Shown: positions 13,379 through 19,729 of the stretch, in pieces
How the letters are laid out: every line of letters begins with the position of its first letter
Numbering within the stretch: the stretch's first letter is position 1
From: CAYFKJ01 sp964528595
GTDB taxonomy: Bacteria; Pseudomonadota; Alphaproteobacteria; UBA2966
Direction of reading: 5' to 3'
DNA length: 19,729 nt
Assembly: GCA_964528595.1 (NCBI GenBank)
Contig: CAZGTM010000068.1
Span: forward strand, 1-19,729
Made by a program: the position numbers and the translations under genes
Notes under the pieces: model-generated
Told to the model about the DNA's origin: nothing
What the model saw: only the letters and a program-made list of their open reading frames with translations
Database searches by the model: none

Positions 13379-15658
13379 ATGTCAGAGGATCAAGACCCAC
13401 GCCCCGAGTTCGATCCTATGCTCGTCGTTGATGCCATCGATGAATTGCCCGATGGTTTCGTGCTGTGCGATGCAGACGACAGGATCGTGCTGTGTAACCA
13501 GCGGCAAAAGCAGCTGTTTCCGGAACTTGCCGATTTGCTGGTGCCGGGTACCCCGTTTGAAAAAATCGTCAGAACTTCGGCCGAGCGCGGCGTCGTTGCC
13601 GACGCGGTCGGGCGGGAAGAAGCGTGGATAGCGGAGCGCATGAATGCGCACCTTGCCGATGAATCTTCGCGCTTCGAACAACAATCGGCCGATGGCACCT
13701 GGGTCGAAATCCACGAAATGAAACTGGCCAACGGTTGCCGTGTCGGAATTCGCACGGATATTACCGACCGCAAACGATCGGAAGAGGCCATGCAGCGCAG
13801 CGAGCAGAGGTTTCGCGAGTTTTCCGAGGTTGCGTCGGACTGGTACTGGGAGATGGGACCCGATCTGCGCTTTACCTACTTTTCCGAACGGGTCGAGGAG
13901 GTCGTCGGTGTTCCCGCTGCCTTCCATATCGGCAAGACCCGAGAAGAACTCGCGGGCGAAGACGCCACGACGGAGAAGTGGCAACGCCATTTCCAAGATC
14001 TGAAGGAACACAAACCGTACCGGGATTTTCGTTACGACCGGTTGGGTCCCAACGGCAAACTTCAATATCTGTCGTCGAGCGGCAAACCGATATTTGACGA
14101 GGACGGCGAATTTCTCGGCTATATCGGTATCGGCTCCGACCTCACACATCAGGTGGAGGCTGAGGAAAGGGCAAATCTCGCGAACGAGCGTTTAGCTGCG
14201 GCCGTGGAAGCACTTAACGAACCATTCGCCCTCTGGGATGTCGAAGACCGGCTTGTCATCGGCAATCAAGCTTTCCGCGACATCAACGCGCCGATTGGCG
14301 AAAAATCCGAGCCAGGCACTCATTACGAAGATTTTCTTCGCGCCTTGTTGGCCTGCCAAATGGTACCGGCCGCGATCGGCCGAGAAGATGAATGGTTTGC
14401 GGCAAGGCTGGAGCAGCACCGCAATCCCAAGGGTCCATTTGAACAGCTACGCCGGAGCGGCGAGTGGTTCATGATTTTCGATCAGCGACTGCCCGATGGC
14501 AGCACGGTAACCATCTCCACCGATATTTCGGAAATCAAAAAAGCTGAAGCAAGACTCGAGGAAAGCCAGACACGTCTCAAGGATTTTGCCGAGGCGGCGG
14601 CGGATTGGTTTTGGGAACAGGACGCCGATCTCCGGTTTACCAATGTCACCGAGGACAACGTCGCCGTAACGGGTATGCAGCAAGCCGACCACTATGGCAA
14701 AACCCGGCGTGAGACAAATCTGCTGGACGTCAGCGAAGAAGACATGACGGCCCATGAGGAACAATTGTTGGCCCGCGAGCCTTTTTCGGATTTCCGCTTC
14801 TCACGCGTTAAGCCTGACGGTAATAGGGTTTACATCAGCGTCAGCGGTAAGCCTGTCTTCGATGCCGACGGAGAATTTACTGGCTACCGCGGCGCCGGCA
14901 GGGACATTACCGAAGTCGTCGAGGCGGAGAGAATAATCGCGGAGGAACGGGATAGGGCGGAAGCTGCGAGCCGGACCAAGTCGGATTTCCTGGCGCAGAT
15001 GAGCCATGATTTCCGCACTCCCCTCAACGCCATCCTGGGATTCTCGCAAATTGTCGTGCGGCAGACCTACGGGCCTATCGGCGACGAGCGGTACCTCGAG
15101 TACGCCAATCACATTTTCCGTAGCGGAAACCTGCTGCTGGAATTCGTCGACGATCTGCTCGACGTGTCAAAGATCGAGTCCGGAGAATTCGAACTTGCCA
15201 TCGAAACCGTTCGAGTGGCCGAAGTCGTAAACGAGATGAAAAAAATGTTTGCCGAGCAGTTCACGGAATTCGGTCTTGATTTCAAGGCAGATATCACGCC
15301 GGAGGCCCAAACGGTACGGGCGGACCGGGCGGCGCTGCTCCGCATGCTCTTCAACATTCTCTCCAACGCCGTCAAATTTACGCCGGCGGGCGGGTCGATA
15401 TCGCTCAGCACCGACGGCGCAGAGGGAGCAACGACGGTGTCCGTCAAAGATTCTGGAATGGGATTTAACGAGGACGAACTGGAGACAGTCCTCGCGCCGT
15501 TTGGCCGTGCAAGCAACGCCCGCGAACTCGGCATCGACGGCACCGGACTCGGCCTCTCCATTGTCGATTCGATGATGCAGGCCCACGGCGGCCAACTGAA
15601 GGTCGAAAGCGGCCAGGGCAAAGGCGTGAAAGCGAGTTTGGTTTTCCCGGCCTCATAG
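13379..15658 (+). CDS. Soluble sensor histidine kinase with four PAS-like domains
   Basis: 759-aa kinase without membrane segments, so a cytoplasmic sensor. The input half is an internal duplication in A-B-A-B order: PAS_7-like A at about 20-128 (LPDGFVLCDADDRIVLCN) and again at 272-385 (NEPFALWDVEDRLVIGN); PAS-like B at 145-258 (ASDWYWEMGPDLRFTYFS) and again at 402-515 (AADWFWEQDADLRFTNVT). The output half has a HisKA domain with phospho-acceptor His543 in MSHDFRTPLNAILGFSQ (Asp replaces the more usual Glu), an N box at NILSNAVKFTP, a G1 box at KDSGMGF, and a G2 box at GTGLGLSIVDS. No receiver domain is attached and no response regulator lies nearby, so its partner is unknown. AGGA precedes the ATG. 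Its 127-bp upstream gap separates it from the secDF operon. Confidence 0.93.
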   Translation: MSEDQDPRPEFDPMLVVDAIDELPDGFVLCDADDRIVLCNQRQKQLFPELADLLVPGTPFEKIVRTSAERGVVADAVGREEAWIAERMNAHLADESSRFEQQSADGTWVEIHEMKLANGCRVGIRTDITDRKRSEEAMQRSEQRFREFSEVASDWYWEMGPDLRFTYFSERVEEVVGVPAAFHIGKTREELAGEDATTEKWQRHFQDLKEHKPYRDFRYDRLGPNGKLQYLSSSGKPIFDEDGEFLGYIGIGSDLTHQVEAEERANLANERLAAAVEALNEPFALWDVEDRLVIGNQAFRDINAPIGEKSEPGTHYEDFLRALLACQMVPAAIGREDEWFAARLEQHRNPKGPFEQLRRSGEWFMIFDQRLPDGSTVTISTDISEIKKAEARLEESQTRLKDFAEAAADWFWEQDADLRFTNVTEDNVAVTGMQQADHYGKTRRETNLLDVSEEDMTAHEEQLLAREPFSDFRFSRVKPDGNRVYISVSGKPVFDADGEFTGYRGAGRDITEVVEAERIIAEERDRAEAASRTKSDFLAQMSHDFRTPLNAILGFSQIVVRQTYGPIGDERYLEYANHIFRSGNLLLEFVDDLLDVSKIESGEFELAIETVRVAEVVNEMKKMFAEQFTEFGLDFKADITPEAQTVRADRAALLRMLFNILSNAVKFTPAGGSISLSTDGAEGATTVSVKDSGMGFNEDELETVLAPFGRASNARELGIDGTGLGLSIVDSMMQAHGGQLKVESGQGKGVKASLVFPAS

Positions 15659-15671
15659 CCGCACCAGCAAG

Positions 15672-15696
15672 AAAAACGGGGGTCCGAAGACCCCCG
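15672..15696 (-). terminator. Rho-independent terminator of the PuuD-like gene
   Basis: An 8-bp perfect stem, CGGGGGTC/GACCCCCG (15677-15684 and 15689-15696), closes a CGAA loop. Read on the minus strand the hairpin is followed by TTTTT (15676-15672), which makes it an intrinsic terminator for the minus-strand gene ending at 15724. There is no T-run on the plus side, so it may only partly stop the sensor kinase transcript. Confidence 0.85.
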
Positions 15697-15723
15697 CAAA
15701 TCGTATCGAGATTGTGCGGACGC

Positions 15724-16320
15724 TTAGTAGATGTTCTGCGCCGCAACCATCGAAAACAGCATCGGGAACGAAAGCAACGTGTTCGTTCTCGAGAACAGCA
15801 TCGCCGTGCGGGCCGACGCTGCTTTGGTGTCGGCGTCGACCTCGACCATGCCCAATGCCTTCTGCTGGTTCGGCCAGATAACGAACCAGACGTTGAACCA
15901 CATGATAGTACCGAGCCACATGCCGATGCCGATGAACATGTGTTTGCCCACGCCGTCCGTCAGCCCAATGGTGATGGCTTCGACGAGGTAACCGTTCATG
16001 GCGGCCAGGATCAGGCCGGTGACGATTGTGCTCATGGCGCCCCAGCGGAACCACCACAGCGCCGCCGGCGCGATGACCTTGCCGATGGCTGGCTTCTGGT
16101 CGTCCGGAATGTTGGGCATGTTGGGGATTTGTACGAAGTTGAAGTACCACAACAAGCCGATCCACATAACGCCGCTCAGGACGTGCAGCCAGCGGAAGAA
16201 ATAGGGGCCGAAATCGGCCGGGGAATATCCCTGGTTCGAATAGTAGATGATGAACATCACGAGCGAGAGCACAAAGCCCGCGATCACGGTGTTCCTGAGT
16301 GAGGTGAGAATTGCTGCCAC
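15724..16320 (-). CDS. PuuD/Urate_ox_N-type membrane protein lacking cytochrome c domain
   Basis: 198-aa membrane protein of the family found as the N-terminal part of urate hydroxylase PuuD (DUF989). Seen: about four to five hydrophobic helices, the first at 10-28, RWLHVLSGVMWIGLLWYF with His46 at 43-60, WWFRWGAMSTIVTGLILA at 89-106, His127, and MWFNVWFVIWPNQQKALG at 140-157, the family signature. Full PuuD carries a C-terminal cytochrome c with CxxCH; none is encoded here, and no urate pathway gene lies nearby. So urate oxidation should not be assumed; a heme-binding membrane electron-transfer role through the His residues is inference. The start is GTG with GGAGGG nine bases upstream. Its own terminator follows. 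It is transcribed against the kinase and divergently from the next gene. Confidence 0.78.
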   Translation of the reverse strand: MAAILTSLRNTVIAGFVLSLVMFIIYYSNQGYSPADFGPYFFRWLHVLSGVMWIGLLWYFNFVQIPNMPNIPDDQKPAIGKVIAPAALWWFRWGAMSTIVTGLILAAMNGYLVEAITIGLTDGVGKHMFIGIGMWLGTIMWFNVWFVIWPNQQKALGMVEVDADTKAASARTAMLFSRTNTLLSFPMLFSMVAAQNIY

Positions 16321-16605
16321 TGTCTTATCCCTCCGTCGATCGAGTTAGATGACTTGACGGTCTTCCCAACTGATCTGGTTAACCAAACGAGTAAACATGG
16401 GGTTGAAAAACCCCCCGAATGAATGCCGGAAATCGGCGGAATCAACGATCCCTATATCCGACTCCCAGGCTATGATATGCAAAACTAGGGGCTTTGAAGG
16501 CAAAAGTGAAGGCCTAATTTAGAAGAATTCTTAATTACGTAGCGACTCAACATTGATGATATACTACACAAAATCTGGTATCCGCAGGTTCTAGGCCTAC
16601 ACTTT
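16321..16605. promoter_or_regulatory. Divergent intergenic region with hairpin and palindromes
   Basis: This 285-bp AT-richer space separates two divergent genes and should hold both promoters. It contains a 10-bp palindrome TGGTTAACCA at 16376-16385, a hairpin GGGGTT-GAAA-AACCCC at 16399-16414 (a stable tetraloop type, no following T-run on either strand), and a palindrome AAGAATTCTT at 16523-16532. A TATACT at 16560-16565 could be a -10 box for the plus-strand gene, but I see no matching -35. I find no gene in it. Confidence 0.45.
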
Positions 16606-17397
16606 ATGCCCTCCGAAGCTACAGCCGACGATTACACATACTGTGCCAGGCAGGCCCGGGCCCGCGATTACGACTCTTACCTCGCGGCCCTGACGGCGCC
16701 AAACCGGTTGCGGGAACATCTTCTGGTGCTAATCGCCTTCAATGACGAACTGGCCCGGGTGCGCGATGCCGTCAGCGAGCCGGCGCTCGGCGATATCCGT
16801 TTCGCCTGGTGGCGGGAGGCGGTCAACGAAGGACTGACCGGCGGCCAGAACGACCACCCCGTCGCCCGGGCCCTGGCGGCGACGGCGCGGGCCTTCGACC
16901 TCGATGGTCACTACTTGCATGCCATGATCGATGCTCGCGCCCGCGACCTCGATGACGAACCGTTCGACGCCATCGGAGACTTGGAGGCCTACGCCGAGGG
17001 AACGTCGGCCAATCTGGCCGAACTGATGGTGGGTGTGCTGGGCGACTTCGATCAAACGGCGATTACGACGGCCCGCCGCATCGGCACCGCCTGGGGAATG
17101 ATAGCGGCGTTGAAGACGATGCCGTTGCTGCGCGGTCGGGGCCGAAGCCTGTTGACCGGCGACCTCACGTTCGACCAGGTGATGGACAAGATCGACGATC
17201 ACCTGGTGCTGGCCAGAGGACAAGTCCGCCATGTTCCCCGCAAGGCGCTTCCCGCCATGATCAATGCCGTGATCGGAGATATGTACGTCGAGCGGTTGCG
17301 CACCGCGGGCGAGGGCGCCAGCGTCCAAGACCTTTACGTCACGCCATTGCAGCGAACGACCCGGATAATCTGGCGCTCAGTGATCGGTCGATACTAG
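16606..17397 (+). CDS. Squalene/phytoene synthase-fold protein (NDUFAF6-like)
   Basis: 263-aa protein of the squalene/phytoene synthase family. Seen: YCARQARARDYDSYLAALTA at the N-terminus, FNDELARVRDAVSEPALGDI and RFAWWREAV at 45-73, and LEAYAEGTSANLAELM in the middle. True synthases have two DxxxD-type Mg-diphosphate motifs; here the first is reduced to a DELARVRD and the second is not recognisable. The ARVRDAVSEPxLGxxRxxWWR stretch is that of NDUFAF6, a human complex I assembly factor with this fold. So it is probably a respiratory assembly factor rather than a terpenoid enzyme; this is inference from family knowledge. No clear Shine-Dalgarno precedes the ATG. It ends in a TAG that shares a CTAG with the trmFO stop on the other strand. 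Confidence 0.85.
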   Translation: MPSEATADDYTYCARQARARDYDSYLAALTAPNRLREHLLVLIAFNDELARVRDAVSEPALGDIRFAWWREAVNEGLTGGQNDHPVARALAATARAFDLDGHYLHAMIDARARDLDDEPFDAIGDLEAYAEGTSANLAELMVGVLGDFDQTAITTARRIGTAWGMIAALKTMPLLRGRGRSLLTGDLTFDQVMDKIDDHLVLARGQVRHVPRKALPAMINAVIGDMYVERLRTAGEGASVQDLYVTPLQRTTRIIWRSVIGRY

Positions 17398-18734
17398 GCG
17401 CCTAACCATCCCGCTAAATCTTCAAGCGCCCGCTTGGACATTGCCGGTTTGCGTTCCTTCTTGTGGACCCGCTCTGGCAGAGGCGGGAAGAGGCCGAAAT
17501 TGATGTTCATGGGCTGGAAGGTCTTGGCTTCGGCGCCGCCGGTGATGTGGGCGAGGAGGGCACCGAAGGCGGTGGTCGGCGGCGGTGGCGAGATCGTTTC
17601 GCCTTTGGCCTCGGCGGCGGCGAAACGGCCGGCCAGCAGGCCGATGGCGGCGCTTTCGACGTAGCCTTCGACGCCGGTGACCTGACCGGCGAAGCGCAGC
17701 CGGGATTGCGCCTTCAGCCGCAGCGAGCCGTCCAGCAGTTCGGGGCTGTTGATGAAGGTGTTGCGGTGGACGCCGCCGAGGCGGGCGAACTCGGCGTTTT
17801 CCAGGCCCGGTATGGTGCGGAAGATGCGCACCTGCTCGCCGTGCTTGAGCTTGGTCTGGAAGCCGACCATGTTGTAGATCGTGCCCAGCGCATTGTCCTG
17901 GCGCAGTTGGACGATGGCGTGTGACTTGACATCGGGGTCGCGCGGGTTGGTCAGGCCGACCGGCTTCATCGGCCCCCAGCGCAGGGTCTGCGGCCCGCGC
18001 TCCGCCATCACCTCGATGGGCAGGCAGCCCTCGAAATAAGGGGTGTCGGCTTCCCAGTCCTTGAATTCGGTCTTGTCGGCCGCCAGCAAAGCCTCGATGA
18101 AGGCAGTGTATTGCGCCTCGTCCATCGGGCAGTTGATGTAGTCGCGGCCGTCTCCGATATCGCTCGATTTGTCGTAGCGCGACTGGAACCAGGCGGTGTC
18201 GAAATCGATGGAGTCGCGGTGAACGATGGGCGCGATGGCATCAAAGAACGCCAGGCCGTCATCGCCCGTCAGATCACGCACCGCCCCGGCCAACGCATCG
18301 GACGTTAGGGGCCCGGTGGCGATGATGACGGATTGCCAGTCGACCGGCGGCAGGCCGTCGATCTCGCCGCGCTCGACTTCGATCAGCGGTTCGGCTTCGA
18401 TGGCTGCGGTGACGGCATCGGAGTAGGCGACGCGGTCGACCGCCAGCGCGCCGCCGGCAGGCACGCGGTTTCCGTCAGCCGAGGCCATGATGATCGAACC
18501 GGCGCGGCGCATCTCCTCGTGCAGCAGGCCGACGGCGTTGTTGGCGGCATCGTCGGAGCGGAAGGAGTTGGAACAGACGAGTTCGGCCAGACCGCCGGTG
18601 AGGTGGGCCTCGGTGCCGCGTTCGGGCCGCATTTCGTGAATGACGCTGGCCACCCCCGCCCGAGCGAGCTGCCAGGCGGCTTCTGAGCCGGCCAGGCCGC
18701 CGCCGATAATATGAACGGAAGGTGATGTCGTCAT
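17394..18734 (-). CDS. trmFO: Methylenetetrahydrofolate--tRNA-(uracil-5-)-methyltransferase TrmFO
   Basis: 446-aa flavoenzyme that makes ribothymidine at position 54 of tRNA, using methylenetetrahydrofolate as the carbon source and FADH2. Seen: FAD-binding VHIIGGGLAGSEAAWQLA at residues 7-24, the nucleophile loop ELVCSNSFRSDDAANNAVG with Cys54, YINCPMDEAQYT, a second conserved Cys237 in YFEGCLPIEVMAERG, and GYVESAAIGLLAGRFAA near the end. The frame is open to 18797, but ATG 18734 begins right before the Rossmann strand, as in the family. Two GGGTATAAG copies lie upstream (18754-18762, 18769-18777); read on the minus strand each gives TTATAC, a possible -10. It converges on the preceding gene with a 4-bp overlap and diverges from the rhodanese gene. 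Confidence 0.95.
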   Translation of the reverse strand: MTTSPSVHIIGGGLAGSEAAWQLARAGVASVIHEMRPERGTEAHLTGGLAELVCSNSFRSDDAANNAVGLLHEEMRRAGSIIMASADGNRVPAGGALAVDRVAYSDAVTAAIEAEPLIEVERGEIDGLPPVDWQSVIIATGPLTSDALAGAVRDLTGDDGLAFFDAIAPIVHRDSIDFDTAWFQSRYDKSSDIGDGRDYINCPMDEAQYTAFIEALLAADKTEFKDWEADTPYFEGCLPIEVMAERGPQTLRWGPMKPVGLTNPRDPDVKSHAIVQLRQDNALGTIYNMVGFQTKLKHGEQVRIFRTIPGLENAEFARLGGVHRNTFINSPELLDGSLRLKAQSRLRFAGQVTGVEGYVESAAIGLLAGRFAAAEAKGETISPPPPTTAFGALLAHITGGAEAKTFQPMNINFGLFPPLPERVHKKERKPAMSKRALEDLAGWLGA

Positions 18735-18818
18735 GGCGCGATCATCCGCGATTGGGTATAAGGCTGCCGGGTATAAGCTAATCACCCATTTGACCAAAGC
18801 AAATTCCGGAGAATTCTC

Positions 18819-19229
18819 GTGAGGCTGGAAGATTTAACGCCCCTGATGTTCATCGCCGCGCTGTTCGTGGCCTTTCACTTGATCCGCCAGAAATTTCTCG
18901 GCCCGACGATCACGCCCGAGGAACTGGCTGAAAAACTGGAGGCGGACTCCGCCTACCTCCTCGATGTGCGCGGCCCGGATGAATTCGCCGGATCGCTGAG
19001 CCACATCGACGGCGCGGTCAACGTACCCGTCGGTGAACTGGCCACCGAGATCGCCGAATTGGGCCCGAGTTTCAACGACGCGAAAGATAGTCTCATCGTC
19101 ACGATTTGCCGCACCAACAACCGCTCGCCGCGCGCCGCCCGCATGCTGCGCGACGCCGGCTTCACCAACGTCCAGGTGCTTAAAGGCGGCATGACGGCCT
19201 GGAGCCGCAAGAAACTGCCCGTCGCCTGA
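18819..19229 (+). CDS. Membrane-anchored rhodanese-domain protein
   Basis: 136-aa single rhodanese domain with an N-terminal membrane helix (about residues 8-22), so probably attached to the inner membrane with no cleavable signal evident. Rhodaneses carry persulfide sulfur on a loop Cys. Seen: SAYLLDVRGPDEFAGSLSHI with the DVR-x-x-x-E-[FY] element, the A-x-N-x-P stretch as GAVNVPVGEL, the active-site loop CRTNNRS (Cys97-Ser103) with the C-x5 spacing, and KGGMTAWSRKKLPV at the end. GGAG lies six bases before a GTG start. Physiological acceptor unknown. It has an 84-bp divergent spacer with trmFO and is followed by 86 bp before the next gene. Confidence 0.9.
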   Translation: MRLEDLTPLMFIAALFVAFHLIRQKFLGPTITPEELAEKLEADSAYLLDVRGPDEFAGSLSHIDGAVNVPVGELATEIAELGPSFNDAKDSLIVTICRTNNRSPRAARMLRDAGFTNVQVLKGGMTAWSRKKLPVA

Positions 19230-19275
19230 GGTATCCGGCAATCCAATTTGATTGACCGAGACACCCCGGCCATGA

Positions 19276-19290
19276 GAACATCTGGCGAAC
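19276..19290. promoter_or_regulatory. Candidate alphaproteobacterial LexA (SOS) box
   Basis: GAAC-N7-GAAC, the direct repeat recognised by LexA in several alphaproteobacteria, lies 26 to 40 bp upstream of the last gene's ATG. A third GAAC follows at 19297-19300 but with six bases between. One such match is expected about every 30 kb of both strands by chance, so the position is the main argument. Confidence 0.35.
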
Positions 19291-19315
19291 AAATATGAAC
19301 TCGAAAGGGCGAGCC

Positions 19316-19729
19316 ATGTTTACCCGACTTCGCGTTTTCACCGTCCTCGGCCTCTTAGCGCTACTTGCCGCCGTGGGCGGCCGCCCGGCGCTGGCCGCGC
19401 CGCAGATCCTTGGCCTGGTGGCCAGCAACGATGCCCTGCCGTTGCATTGCGAGGGCGGTTTCTGTTCCACCGAAGCAACCGTGTTCTGCCTGCAGAAATG
19501 GCGTATGTCGCCGGTCGCCGGCACCTCGTTCCATACCGCCGGCGGAGAGGGCGTGAGGCTGGTCGCCAAGACTGACGACGGCGACCGCGTCGTCATTCCC
19601 AACCCCGAGCTTAAAGTCGCCGCCCTGCGCGGGCACAACGCCGTGCGCATCGGCGTCGACGTCGACTGGATGGACAAGCGCGGCTATGCCAGCGCGGTGC
19701 TGGAGATCGGCCAAATGGTCTCCCTGATC
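19316..19729 (+). CDS. Secreted Cys-containing protein of unknown function (3'-truncated by window end)
   Basis: The frame is open from the ATG at 19316 to the window edge (138 codons) with no stop. Seen: a typical Sec signal peptide, basic start MFTRLR, hydrophobic VFTVLGLLALLAAV and a likely cut after RPALA-A, so the mature protein is periplasmic or outside. The mature part has three cysteines within about 25 residues (HCEGGFCSTEATVFCLQKW), suggesting disulfides or metal binding, then HTAGGEGVRLVAKTDDGDRVVIPNPELKV. I do not recognise the family. An in-frame ATG at 19295 would add seven residues; ATG 19316 has the better ribosome site (AAAGGGCGAG). Same direction as the rhodanese gene, but a LexA-like box in between suggests separate control. 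Confidence 0.75.
   Translation, partial: MFTRLRVFTVLGLLALLAAVGGRPALAAPQILGLVASNDALPLHCEGGFCSTEATVFCLQKWRMSPVAGTSFHTAGGEGVRLVAKTDDGDRVVIPNPELKVAALRGHNAVRIGVDVDWMDKRGYASAVLEIGQMVSLI

Noticed and set aside
16606..17397. Terpenoid (squalene or phytoene) biosynthesis enzyme
   Set aside because: Fold family fits, but the two Asp-rich Mg-diphosphate motifs are not intact and no other isoprenoid gene is nearby.
1..19729. CRISPR array, tRNA/rRNA genes, insertion sequences or prophage genes
   Set aside because: No regularly spaced repeats, no tRNA T-loop with matching stem, no transposase or phage protein motifs seen on either strand.

Overview
The window reads as chromosomal DNA of a GC-rich alphaproteobacterium, most likely of the Rhodospirillales type. 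The reason is gene order: tatA-tatB-tatC-serS-surE-pcm, an NlpD-like lipoprotein, a DUF815 ATPase, yajC-secD-secF, a Mth938-domain protein, a squalene/phytoene-synthase-fold protein and trmFO form a run I know from that group. This is recall of family context, not a database result. There are no rRNA or tRNA genes, CRISPR arrays or insertion sequences. Most of the window is housekeeping: protein export (Tat and Sec accessory subunits), serine tRNA charging, protein and nucleotide repair, envelope division control, respiratory complex assembly and tRNA methylation.

Layout. 43-924 (-): membrane prenyl-phosphate phosphoribosyltransferase, probably the edge of a different, cell-surface polysaccharide region. 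925-1569: gene-poor gap. 1570-5953 (+): tight export/repair operon tatABC-serS-surE-pcm, with 8-bp overlaps at tatC/serS and serS/surE. 6019-7611: a small inserted-looking module of lower-GC DNA with a DUF1059 mini-gene and a DsrE-like gene on the minus strand, divergent from a LysR regulator; a perfect T-N11-A LysR-type box lies between them. 7743-9610: NlpD-like LysM/LytM lipoprotein converging on a DUF815 ATPase, their stop codons sharing one CTAG. 9727-13251 (+): yajC-secD-secF-Mth938 operon behind a promoter whose -35 box lies inside a 14-bp palindrome. 13379-15658 (+): soluble sensor kinase with four PAS-like domains in an A-B-A-B order. 15724-16320 (-): short PuuD-type membrane protein with its own terminator. 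16606-18734: squalene-synthase-fold protein converging on trmFO, again with stops shared in one CTAG. 18819-19229 (+): membrane-anchored rhodanese. 19316 to the end (+): start of a secreted Cys-containing protein of unknown function with a candidate LexA box upstream.

The parts least explained by the conserved housekeeping run are the DUF1059/DsrE/LysR module, the PAS kinase plus truncated PuuD-like protein between the Mth938 gene and the squalene-synthase-fold gene, and the possible SOS box before the last gene. I do not see clear evidence of a wholly new multi-gene system. The best candidates are the LysR-controlled DUF1059/DsrE pair and the unknown secreted protein.
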